From Sesamum alatum (taxonomy: Eukaryota; Streptophyta; Magnoliopsida; Lamiales; Pedaliaceae), in contig JACGWO010000001.1 of NCBI GenBank assembly GCA_034509735.1, positions 28,027,966 to 28,091,965 on the forward strand: DNA of 64,000 nucleotides. Direction: 5' to 3'. Under the pieces are notes generated by a model. The model was not told where the DNA came from and made no database searches. It worked only from the letters and a program-made list of their open reading frames with translations. Below, piece by piece: positions 11,497 through 23,106 of this stretch. Position 1 is the stretch's first letter. The number at the start of each line of letters is the position of its first letter. Position numbers and translations under genes: made by a program.

Positions 11497-12813
11497 GGCT
11501 TTCAATTACAGGTTGTCACCACCTATAGGTTTGGAAAATCGCATAGATACAGTGGGCAGCACAGTTTCTTACATGGCCGTGTCTGGTTCCCGTGGGTTTC
11601 ACGGAGCAAGCACACACCCGTGTTGTCGTTACGTCCCAGCAGGCTGAGGCTTGCCTCCTTATTGTAATTGTACAACTTTATTTTACATTAAGTGTGCTTA
11701 CTCATTGAGGAAGGTGGCCTTGGTATCAAGAGTCAATACCCTATGAATCAGGCTTTATGGTTTGGAACTTGTGGCGATGGATTCAAAAGAACGAAAGGTC
11801 AGCTTAGGTAACCCGGATCATGAAATACCGACTATATCGATACTGCAATGAACCGGGGGTTCCTAAACTTGGAATAAGCTACTTAAGTTGAGAGATCACT
11901 GTTTGGGTGGAGTGGATTATAAGGTGGGCAATAGGGAGAAGTTCAAACTTTAGCTTGACTCCTGGCATGTTGAGGGCTCTTTACTCACCAAATATCCGAC
12001 AGGACCAGGATAGTAAATTAATAATGCACATAAACAATGTCCCTAGTTGTGATGACATGATTAGTCACACTTCACGTGGCAATTCAAAAATATGGGTTAT
12101 TTTTAGTTGCCTTATTGGATCTATCTAAGGTTTACTGAATGTTGTTCGAGAGGTCATATCCAGAAAATCTTATGGAAACCAACTTCCATAATTAACATAA
12201 TAATTTACACAGGATTTTCATAATATCCCATATCTGAAATTCCTAACTATATCTTTAGCTATTTATTTAAAAAAAGTTATTTATACTACATATAGTTCAT
12301 TAATATCAAATAAATGACTTACATATTATATGAAAGTAACATTTTTACTAATTATTACACAACAAAATCTTTAAATGATTAACAATGTATGAGGAGAAAG
12401 GAGGAAAAGATACTCTTTTTGAAACTACCTCAAATTCATCATCTTACCGAATCTTTTTTGAACTACCTAGGCATCTTACAAGATTATATTTAGTTGAATA
12501 TGTAATCGGTTTGAAAAATGGAGAGCACTCGGAACAAGCAAGTGTGTAAGAACTTTTGTCTTTATGTCGGAAAAAGAGACTACAAAATTCTCATGAACTT
12601 CTCCACGTGTCATTCCAATTATGAGTTAGAGAAACCTGTTATTGAAGGAACCAACTCAGACTGCACAGAATGCAGAAGCTATATATTGAAATTTCCAGGC
12701 TGTGAACTGATAGATTTTAGCATTTCACTCTTAAAAATAGCACAATCAATTCTAACACACAATCATCCAAGTACCTGAACAGTTTTATCAATATACATTT
12801 TGTCAACCAAAAT
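11497..12813. other. Unassigned DNA left of the array
   Basis: No gene recognised. The small frames at 11907-12128 and 12518-12778 show no domain. Two parts recur to the right: about 12025-12130 matches about 16640-16745, and about 12590-12760 matches about 19735-19865. So this stretch is partly the outer edge of the tandem array and not unique host DNA. Confidence 0.6.
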
Positions 12814-15800
12814 GGTTATAACACCTTGAAACCTAATAAATAATTAAGTAACACACTCAATTCAAGTGCGAACTTTAAATTATATTATATATTAAAATAA
12901 AATCGAAGGAAAATAATATAATAATTAATAAAATGTATTGATTTTACCAAAAGAGAGTAAGAGCTATATTTTAACACTACAATTTATAGAGAATATAAAT
13001 AAATAAAAAACTTATTATAATATTGATATTATGTTAACCATTTATCATCAATCTTATATGGTATTTAAAAAACGATGCTCATTTTGTAGAAAAATAAATA
13101 TGGTTAAAATAATTTTTCACCAAAGGAAGTTATTATAATCGTCTCAAACTTAATAGATAATTAGTTAACAAAACACACTCATTTATATTACTTTGTATAA
13201 ATGAAAGAGAAGAAAAATAAATTAAATAATAAATAAATCAAAATTAAAAAAATGTACTAATTTTAATCAAAAGAGAGTAAGAGCTACAGTTTAATTCTAC
13301 ATTTTATTAATATGTGATATTTCAATGTGAGCCTAGAAAAAAAGAGCTTTTTCTTAATGTTACTTGCCTAATTTAAACTCTTATTTTCATTTAATTACAT
13401 GAAAGATTAATCAAATACACACTCATGATCTTTAAGTTACATTTTTTTTTATTTAAAAGAAAGAGAAGAAAAATAAAATAAAAAATTGATAAATCACAAC
13501 CAATAAAATGTATTAATTTTTACCAAAAGAGAGTACGAGCTATATTTTAACCCTACATTTTACTAGTATGTGATATTTCAATGTGGGCAAAGATTCTGCA
13601 TAATTTAATTTCTTATTTTTATTTAATTACATGAAAGATTATTAAAATAAATAACCTATTATAACTTATATTCTTTTATTCAAGTTTCATTAATCTAAAT
13701 GAATAGTTTTTTATATAAAAATTTAAAAAGATAGTCATATTGTAGAAAAATAAATATGATTAAGTAACATTTTATCATTACAATCTCCTGAAACATAACA
13801 AAACACGCTCAATTCAAGTGTCAACTTTAAGTTACATTATAGAGAGATGAAAATAAAATAAATAAATAACAAAATAAAAATACTAAGTAGATTAATTTTA
13901 ACCAAGAGAATAAGAGCTATATTTTAACTTTACATAGTATGTGATATTTGCATGTGGACCTAGAAAAAAGAGCTATTTCTCAATGTTAATTGCACGATTA
14001 AAACAAGATAAATCACTTAATATAATTCATATTCTATCAACCAACTATTATTAATCTTACATGTGCATTAGTATAGGCTTAATTACCTTTTTCGTCCCTT
14101 AAAGAAGGAATTTTTTCAATTCAGTTCCACGCTTTACGGAATTTTAAATCTGGTCTCATTTTTAAATGAAAAGTTGCCAACTTAGTCCCAAAGCCTATTT
14201 TTCGTCAAGTTTTAGCGGAAGGACGGAGGCCCCGTTAAATGGCGCCTGTTAATGTTGGGGGGAAATTACACACGTGATTCTCACGTGATTTATCTACTCA
14301 TTCCACCCCAAATCGAACATCAGCTCCTCCCCCCCGCGCCCCCAATCCTAAAAAATCTGTTCAACCATTCTCTCTTCCAAATCGCTTGCGATTACTAGTT
14401 TGATTCTAAGAGAATACAAGGATTCAAGTGAAGAGAGTGAACATTGGCAGATTCCCGGCGATGTCCTTGTGGCCCAGCCATTTGTTCGAGTTGAGTACAT
14501 CTGCCAATGTTCACTATCTTTAATTGAGATCTTGTGTTTTTATTGAAATCAAACCAGTAACTACAAGTGATTTAGAAGAGAATGGTTGAAGAGATTTTTA
14601 GGGTTGGGGAGGGAAGGATGACCTAATGTTCGATTTGGGGGTGGAATGAGCAGACAAATCGCGTGAGAATTATGTGTATAATTTTCCTCCAACATTAATA
14701 ACCAATTAATGGGGTCTCCGTCCTTCCGTTAGAACCGGACTAAGTTCCCAACTTTTCGTCCAAAAATAGACCAAATAAGATATCCCGTAAAGAGTGGGAT
14801 TGAATTGGAAAATTTCCTTTTTTGTGGGATAAAAAAGATAATTTAACCCAACTGTACTTAAAGGAGTCTCCATTCTTCTGTTAAAACTTGACGAAAAATG
14901 AGGTTTGGGACTAATTTGGCAACTTTTCGTTAGTGCAACAAAACATCATTAACCGCCTTTTGTTAGTATGGATGGCCTTCCATGTTTATTAATATAGATG
15001 TGATATTTCAATGTGGGGCTAGCAAAACGAACTTGTATAGTTTTTGTATATAGAATTTTTAAAAGATGGTGATTTTGTAAATATACGGTGGTTATTATAA
15101 TACCCTACTAGTTAACAAAACACTGTGTTTTATTATTTTGTTTAATGAAAGAGAAGAAAAATAAAATAGTTAATCCTGCATTATTAATTTGTGATATTTC
15201 AATGTATACCTCGAAAAAAGAGCTCTTTTTCAATGTTACTTGTATAATTTAATTATCTTTATTTAATGACAAGAAAAATTAATAAGGTTACAATGCAAAT
15301 CGTCATGAAAATTATCTCTATCAATCGTATAATATCTGATACATGTGGACCTAAAACATACGTTTAATATGGTGATAGATTTTAAATTTTTGATGTTACT
15401 AGGAAGTATCACGTGCGACACGTGCAGAAACATATTTTTAGAGGCCAATATATAATTTATTAGTTAAAAAATATATTCAATTCATATTTTTATTGAAAAT
15501 AATTATTTTAATCGATGAGAAAACCATTTAATATGTTATTTGTAACTCACTTCTAAATTTATATTTATTCCTTAAAATTGAATTTTGCATTTCATATTTA
15601 ATAACTATTATATTTAATAATTTTGTATTAGAATATATTAATGCAAAGGTAAAATATAATATCTAAAAATTAAATATTAAAATAAAATTAACGATGTCCC
15701 TTATTTTTTAATTTTTTATAAGAAATTTCAGCTTAATAAAATTGATCATGTTTTACTGCTAGCGTTTCTCTTAATATCTATTTGCTAATATTATTTTTTG

Positions 15801-16662
15801 TGAAATATTGTATGTTTTATTTTACTACCATATCCTTAATTATTTATCTTACATTTATTCATTCATGTATAATGATTTTAACTAATCATTTATTATCTAT
15901 TTTTTGTAAAAAATTAATCTAACAACACATATCCATAGTATCTGTATTAATTTGTATTCCAATGTCCTATAATTATTCTAATTATATTTTACTATCATTT
16001 TCAAAATTTGTCAAAATATTGTTTACATTCTTCATTAATTTCTAAATTTGAAATGTTATTGCACAATATGTTATTATTCACATTTTTAACTTCATATTTT
16101 TAGTGTTATTTCTTCACCTATTAAGCCATATAGGTTTAATTAATATTATCTATTTTTTATTAAATAGTATTTTATATTTTTAAAAGCTTATTTAGGAATA
16201 ATTACATTTACACCCCATTCGTATTACATATTTAATCATATGTTGCACATAATAGTATTATTTTAGCTCCAGTATATTATGGTAAAAATCAAAAGTACAT
16301 GAAAGTATAATCTAAAAACAATTTATCTCTAATTAAATGGTCTTCTTTTAATAGAACTTTATTCTTTTATAATAATTTTTAATTATTTTTAAAAAAGATA
16401 ACTTAACTATGGCTATGAATATCTTTACACAATGGGGAACAAACACATGAGAGATTAACACTTTCATATATATATATATATATATAGTATAGATTTGCAT
16501 GGAAATATATATTATATTAATATCTTGATTGATTATATTTAAAATATTAGTTACCATATTCTAAAATAAAATAAAATAAAAAAAAAAAGATTTGAACAAT
16601 AGTTTTGAAAATTTTGTGAAACTGCAATAGTAAATGAATGAGCACATAAACAATGTCCCTAG
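12814..16662. repeat. Array unit U1 (long form)
   Basis: Sub-repeat copies lie near 12951, 13271, 13527 and 13909, followed by a full foldback element (14076-14848), a second partial right arm (14850-14960), an AT-rich stretch, a (TA)n run at about 16469-16486 and the terminal 'AACAATGTCCCTAGT' landmark. It lacks the 'TTTACATAGATCACCACCGTC' segment found in short units. Confidence 0.8.
14076..14848. mobile_element. Foldback element in U1
   Basis: The left end GGCTTAATTACCTTTTTCG is mirrored by the right end GATAATTTAACCC. The arms, about 300 bp each with many mismatches, pair through the 'GTTGCCAACTTAGTCC' and 'CACGTGATT' blocks. An inner hairpin (about 14355-14590) has its own arms. No target-site duplication or coding capacity was found. 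A further copy of part of the right arm follows at 14850-14960, so the structure is composite. Confidence 0.7.
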
Positions 16663-16871
16663 TGGAGATGACATGATTAGTCACACTTCACTTGATAATT
16701 CAAAAGATATGGGTTATTTTCAGTATTGGATCTGTTTAAGGTCTTAGTACAAGTTATGGGTTATTTTTAGTTGACTTATATGTTAACCAATTATCATTAA
16801 TTTTACATGGGCATTGAAGAAATAGATTTAAAATATAGATTTTATCGAGATGTTACATCCCCTGAAAAGTA

Positions 16872-17887
16872 CTTATTTCGGATAATGTATTAATTGCTTT
16901 TGAACTCAATCATTTTTTTCGTACTCAACGTAAAGGTGGTGAGGGTTATGCCGCGGTGAAATTAGATATGAGTAAGACCTATGATCGTGTGGAGTGGTCT
17001 TTTTTACGTGCTGTTATGTTACGTTTGGGTTTTCATAGTAGGTTTGTATCCCTAGTCTTAATGTGTATCTCTACCGTCTCGTACTCTTATATGCTTAACG
17101 GTGAGTGCTTTGGCTTCTTGAGTCCGCAGCGTGGTTTGAGACAAGGTTGCCCGTTATCGTCGTATTTATTCCTTTTATGTACTGAGATGTTGTCTTGTTT
17201 TATAGATAGTGAATTAGCCCGCCATCGCTTTAATGGTGTTCGTATTTGTGAGGATGCCCCAGAAATATCCCATCTTCTTTTTGCTGATGATACTTTATTG
17301 TTTTGTTCAACAACTAATATGAACATGACTTGTATTGCTGACATCCTTAATCGTTATGCCGCAGTCTTAGACCAAGTTATTAATCTTGCAAAATCCATGA
17401 TTTCTTTTAGTAGGTCTCTTCGAGAGCAATTCAAAGAACCTCTTGCAGCGATTTTGGGAGTTCAATCTGTTCATCAAGGTGGGAACTACTTGGGTTTGTC
17501 GTCAATCGTCGGAAGATCCAAACGGGGCTTGTACAATGCACTTAAGGCAAAAATTCAGCATCGGCTGGAGGGTTGGTCCCAAAAAATGCTATCACAAGCT
17601 AGTCGTGCAATGCTTATTCAAATCGGTCATTCAGTCCATTCCATCATATATGATGAGTTGTTTTCGGTTGCCGTCGTATCTCCTAACAGAGCTAGAATCG
17701 ATGGCTTCGGCTTACTTGTGGAGCAATAGCAGTTCACGGAAGATTCATTGGGTAGCTTGGAAATCCATTTGTAAACGAAAGTCTGAGGGTGGTCTCGGTT
17801 TTAGGATGCTTCGTGCTTTTAATATGGCCTTATTAGCTAAGCAACGTTGGCGTTTACTCCAAAATCCGGATGGACTTCTTGCTTGAT
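16872..17887 (+). pseudogene. LINE-1 reverse transcriptase
   Basis: The first frame (to about 17625) covers ISDNVLIAFELNH, KLDMSKTYDRVEWSFL, the GLRQGCPLSSYLFLLC motif and the catalytic HLLFADDTLLFC at about 17266-17301 (plant L1 RVT_1). A one-base shift near 17620-17635 moves the coding sense to the next frame, which continues with SIPSYMMSCFRLP and HWVAWKSICKRKSEGGLGF. A TGA at 17884-17886 ends it, after which the same frame continues with L1-like sequence. The FADD motif is intact. This copy is a dead fragment with no start codon of its own. Which host or element drives it, if any, is not visible. Confidence 0.9.
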
Positions 17888-18307
17888 TGTGGCATGCTCG
17901 ATATCATCCAACCACTTCTCTTCGCGATGCAGTACTTGGGACAAAAGTCTCCTTTACGTGGCAGAGTGTCATTCAAACTAAGAATATCATCCTTGCGGGA
18001 TCTCGTTGGCAGATTTCCAGTAGCGAACTTGTGTCTATTTGGTCAGATCCTTGAATTCCCCGTCCTCACTCTTTCTGAGTTCTCACTCCTGTGCGACAAC
18101 TTGGTCCTCATGCTACTGTTAATGATCTTACTTTGCCGAATCCCTTGCGGTTGAATGAACCTTTGATTCGAGAAGTATTTGGTCGATTGATGCGGATCTT
18201 ATCCTCTCCATTCCACTTGGTCGTCGGCAACAAGGGGATCGCCTTATTTAGCATTATGACAGAAGGGGATTTTTTCCATTCGTAGTGCTTACTATGTTGC
18301 TATCTCT

Positions 18308-18778
18308 TTGCTTTCCTCTAACCAATGTTCTTCGGCAAGTGCAGGGACAGAAGTAGATTGGCATTACATTTGGAAGGCGAAAATCCCTCCTAAAGTCCGA
18401 ATGTTCGCCTGGAAAGTTTGCAAGGATGCCCTTCGGACAAGTGCTAATCTCATTAAAAGGGGATGTTCTTATTTCTTGGGGTGCCCTCATTGTGGATTAG
18501 AAAATGAAAATAGCACCCATGCTTTCTTTTCTTGCACGGTTGTTAGTCAAATTTGGGCATTATCTAATCTCCCTTATGGTGTTCTCTCACAGGTTCAAGG
18601 CGGATTGACTCAGTGGATCCAACATGCAGCAACCAACCTGGAGCGTGATCAATTCGAATTGTTCCTGGTACTTATTTGGGCCATTTGGTGGAATCGCAAT
18701 CAGAAATTGTGGCATGATCAAGTAGTGGATCCTCTTGCAACAGTAGCATTCGTGCAGTGGTTTCTCACCTCATATTAG
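18308..18778 (+). pseudogene. LINE-1 zinc-binding region (zf-RVT)
   Basis: This frame contains YIWKAKIPPKVRMFAWKVC followed by a CPHCG...HAFFSC arrangement, the zf-RVT domain that follows RT in plant L1 elements. It sits between the RT and RNase H parts in the expected order. The region between 17890 and 18300 is coding-like but split over several frames. The frame ends in TAG at 18776-18778, and RNase H continues in a different frame. Confidence 0.85.
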
Positions 18779-18799
18779 CTTAACAGAACCGTGCAGCGT

Positions 18800-19309
18800 T
18801 TGGTCGCCTCCTCCTCCGGATGTTTTCAAAGTGAACTTTGATGGGGTTGTGCATAGATCTATTTCTGTTGTGAGTGCCTGCGTCGTCGTTCATGATCATC
18901 TTAGCAATTGTGTGAAATGGGCTGTTAAGACTCTTCACGGTCCTTCTGATCCAGAGCATGCTGAGGCATTCGCAGCTCAAGTAGCAGCGCAGCTGATTCG
19001 AGATGGTGGCTGATCCTCGGTGATAGTTGAAGGAGATTGTTCGTCGGTGATTTCCAAGCTTAAAATTGGCTCAGCCGATTCCTCATGGGTTGGTCCAGTT
19101 ATTGCTGAGGCTCTTTGGCTCCTTAGTCCGATTAGCAATGTTATTTTTAATCATGTCTATCGTGATGCAAATAAGGTAGCGCATTTTCTTGCTCATTCGT
19201 CCATTTTAATGGATCAAAAAGGAAATGCTCCTCCGACTTCTTTGCTTCCCATCCTGTTACATGACTTGGTTATTAATGGAATTTCCTTTCCCTTTCAAAA
19301 CAAATTTTA
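18800..19309 (+). pseudogene. LINE-1 RNase H domain (RVT_3)
   Basis: The frame from about 18813 shows FKVNFDGVV (first Asp), EHAEAFAAQVA (Glu), then a TGA at 19011-19013, then VIVEGDCSSVISKLK (second Asp) and HVYRDANKVAHFLAH (final Asp/His region), ending in TAA at 19308-19310. This is the plant L1 C-terminal RNase H type. Only one in-frame stop interrupts it, so this part decayed little compared with the RT. RNase H would degrade RNA after first-strand synthesis. Confidence 0.88.
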
Positions 19310-19310
19310 A

Positions 19311-20390
19311 AAATCAAAGACATGGCAAAATAAAATTAACATCAAATTTTGAAATGAGAAAACCCAAAACAAGGGATTTTAAATAATCATACAAATTCAT
19401 TAAATCAAAATTTTCTCTCATTTGATGATATTAACATTTTAGAAATAGTTATGATAACAGAAAAATATAAACACTAAATAATAATCAATAAATAAGCAAA
19501 AAAAGAAAATTAATAAACAAAGTAGAGTTGTCGCTGCATGTAAGTCGTTCTACGCCTTGCTGGAACTATTTAATAGTAAAAATTTATCATTTAAAATAAT
19601 AATTATTAGATATTAACAATGATAATAATAATAATATAAAGAAAAAAGTAATGATTCATTGTCATTTGAAATAACTATTTTCGCAAAAAAAAATTTTACG
19701 CAAAATTTTTCCTTTGTTTTAAGTCCTGCAGAATTTCTCCACATGCCATTTCAATTGTCAAGGAGTCATAACTCTCCAAGCCAAGCTGTCAATTAAAAGA
19801 TTTTAGCATATCCACTCACACAAATAGCACAATCATTAACATCTATACAATCATGACAATCACATTAACCCCACTTTTGCTGATAAAGAGAGGACCATAA
19901 TAGTTTCAACATTTCAGTTTGTTGTGTAGCGAATTTAATTTCTTATTTTTAATTAATTAGATGAAAGATTATTAAAATAAATAACCTATTATAACTTATA
20001 TTCTTTTAATCAAGTTTCATTAATTTTACATGTGTATTAAGAACATAGTTTATTATATAAAGATTTTAAAATAATCGTAGAAAAATAAATATTAACATTT
20101 TATCATTACAATCCCCTAAAACATAACAAAACACACCCAATTCAAGTGCGATATAAAGAGAAGAAAATAAAATAAATAATTAATAAATAAAAAATAATAA
20201 AACGTATTAATTTTAACCAAGAGAATAAGAGCTACATTTTAACCTTACATAATATGTGATATTTGCATGTGAACCTAGAAAAAAGAGCTATTTCTCAATG
20301 TTAATTACATGATTCAAACAAAATAAATAACTTATTATAATTGATATTCTATCAACCACTAATCATTAATCTTACATGTACATTAGAATA
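19311..20390. repeat. U2 continuation right of LINE-1
   Basis: AT-rich DNA without a gene. About 19735-19865 matches about 12590-12760, and from about 19925 the sequence follows the sub-repeat region of the other units, including the 'AATAAATAACCTATTATAAC' block. About 19311-19730 has no match that I recognised in the window. Confidence 0.6.
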
Positions 20391-21207
20391 GGCCAAATTA
20401 TCTTTTTTCATCCCATAAAAAAAGGACATTTCTAATTTAGTCCCACCCTTTATAGGATTTTAGATTTGATCCCATTTTTAGATAAAAAGTTGCCTACTTA
20501 GTCCCAAAGCCCATCTTTCCTCAAGTTTTAATGGAAGGACGGAGACCCCGTTAGCCTATTAATGCTGGAGGAAAATTACACACGTGATTTATCTACTCAT
20601 TCCACTCCCAAATCGAACATCAGATCACGCCCCCTACACCCCTAAAAATCTCTTCAGACATTCTCTTCCGAATCGCTTACGATTACTGGTTTGATTTTAA
20701 GAAAAGCACAAGATTTCAAGTGAAGAGAGTGAACATTGACAAATTTGCGATGATGTCCTTGTGACCCAACCATCTAATCGAGTTGAGTACATCTGCCAAT
20801 TTTCACTATCTTCCCTTGATCGATCATATGGCTCAGCTGCAAGGACATCGTCACGAATCTGCCAATGGTCACTATCTTCACTTGAGATCTTGTGTTTTTC
20901 TTGAAATCAAAACTGTAATCGCAAGTGATTTGGAAAAGAATGGCTGAAGGGATTTTTAAGGTGGGGGGGAGAGGAGGATCACCTAATGTTCAATTTAGGA
21001 GTGGAATGAGGAGACAAATCACGTGAGAATCACGTGTATAAGTTCCCTCCAATGATAACAATCATTTAATGGGATCTCCTTCCTTCCATTAGAACCGGAC
21101 TAAGTTCGCAATTTTCCGTCTAAAAAGGGACCAAATAAGAAATCCCATAAAGTGTGGGATTGAATTGGAAAGTCCCTTCTTCATGGGACGAAAAAGGATA
21201 ATCTAGC
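20391..21207. mobile_element. Foldback element in U2
   Basis: This is the U2 counterpart of the U1 foldback: left end AGGCCAAATTATCTTTTTTC, right end GACGAAAAAGGATAATCTAGCC truncated to its last 20 bases in the mirror. The inner hairpin is larger here because of an extra block near 20815-20845. The same partial right-arm copy follows (about 21210-21300). Confidence 0.7.
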
Positions 21208-22704
21208 CAGACTGTACTTAACGGAATCTCCAGTCTTTTGTTAAAACTTGATGAAGAATGGGATTTGGAAATAAGTTGGCAATTTTTCATTAGTGCAACA
21301 AAATATCATTAACCGCCGTTTGTTAGTGTGGAGGGTCTTTCCTGTATATTAGTACAGATGTGATATTTCAATGTGGGCCTAGCAAAAAGGACTTGTATAG
21401 TTTTCTTATATAAAATTTTAAAAAGATAGTCATTTTGTGAACAAAAATAAAATAACTAATCCTGCATTATTAATGTGTTACTTGTGTAATTTAATTATTT
21501 TTATTTAATGACATGAAAAATTAATAAGGTTAAAATGAAAATCGTCATGAAAATCATCTCTACTAGTCGTATAATATCTGATACATGTGGAGCTAAAACA
21601 TACATTTAATATGGTGATAGATTTTAAATTTTTAATGTTACTAGAAAGTATCACGTGCGATGCACACACAGAAACATATATTTAGAAATGAATATATAAT
21701 TTATTAGTTACAAAATATATTAAACACATATTTTTATTTATTTTTGTATTGTTGAATCATTAGTATATAATTATATTTTCAAAAATATTGAAAATAATTA
21801 TTTTAATTGATTAGAAAAGCATTTAATATATTATTTGTAACTCACTTCTAAATTTATATTTATTCCTTAAAATTGAATCTTTGCATTTTGTATTTAATAA
21901 TTATTATATTTAATGATTTTGTTTTAGAACAAATTAATGCAAAGGTAAAATATAATATCCAAAAATTAAATATTAAAATAAAATTAACGAGGTCCCTTAT
22001 TTTTGGATTTTTTATAAGAAATTCCAGTTTAATAAAATTGATCATGTTTTATTAATAGCATTTTTTTAATATCTATTTGCTATTTTTTTGAAATATTGAA
22101 TGTCTTATTTTACTACCATAATTCTTTTTCTTACATTTATTGATGTATAATGATTTTAACTAATCATTTATTAACTGTTTTTTTGTAAAACTTTAATGTA
22201 ATAACACATCTATAGTATCAGTATTAATTTGTATTCCAGTGTCGTCCTATAATTATTCTAATTATATTTTACTATCATTTTTAAAATTTTGAAATATTAT
22301 TTACATTCTACATTAACTTCTAAATTTGAAATATTATTGCACTTATTATTTGCATTTTTAACTTCATATTTTCAGTGTAATTTCTTCACCTATTAATTCA
22401 TATAGATTTAATTGGTATTATCCATTTCTTATTAAATAGTATTTTATATTTTTAACAGACTCCTATAATAAAATTGAGGATTTTTATTTAAAATTTTCTA
22501 ATATTTATTATTATTTTTTTTATGTTTTGAAGTTTAGATTAGTATATACCTACATCTTACTCATATGCTATTCATATTAAATTTTACAGTGCCCAGGTAA
22601 ATAGATGTTTTTAAAAAAAAATATTTAAAATCATTCCTCGCAAATTAACGTAAAATTTATTTGCCTATTTATTTTTTACAATATATCATCCATTCTCTGA
22701 GTAG

Positions 22705-22802
22705 TTCAGACAAATTAGGAAATACGAAATAGTTTTATGCTTTGATAGATTAGAACTACAAATTAGGAAATACGAAATAGTTTTATGCTTTGATAGATTA
22801 AT
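22705..22802. repeat. Tandem duplication of about 49 bp in U2
   Basis: The block around 'ATTAGGAAATACGAAATAG' with 'TTTTATGCTTTGATAGATTA' occurs twice in direct succession and almost without change. It is not seen in the other units, so it is a recent local event. Confidence 0.85.
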
Positions 22803-23106
22803 TTTGTTCTCATAACTAATTCTTATTTAAGAATAATTATATTTACACCCCTAACCTATTGTTTACATAGATCACCATCGTCTTTTGAATAATTAGAAAT
22901 ATACCATCAAAAATATCAAAATTATTTACCTAAGCCACCCCTACTTTTTAAAAAGTTACACATAACCCCAAAAAATATAATCAAAAATTATAATTAAGAA
23001 ATTTTTTTAATAGAAAGTAAATGAAAAAAAAAATATTTGAACAAAAGTTTTGAAAATTTTGCGAAACTGCAATAGTAAATGAATGCGCCATAAACAATGT
23101 CCCTAG

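Larger units (their letters stand above)
16872..19310 (+). mobile_element. L1-type LINE, 5'-truncated (LINE-1)
   Basis: The element starts within the fingers of a reverse transcriptase and ends just after an RNase H domain, so ORF1, the endonuclease and the RT start are missing, as expected from incomplete reverse transcription. No clear poly(A) tail or target-site duplication could be set; the 3' limit is taken at the end of the coding sequence. Confidence 0.88.
16663..23106. repeat. Array unit U2 (long form, interrupted by an L1)
   Basis: The unit starts with the segment also seen at about 12035-12130, is broken by an L1 (about 16872-19310), and resumes with a partial sub-repeat region (about 19900-20390), a foldback element, the right-arm partial copy, an AT-rich stretch paralleling U1, and the 'TTTACATAGATCACCATCGTC' segment. 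It lacks about 540 bp of the tail present in short units. Confidence 0.75.
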
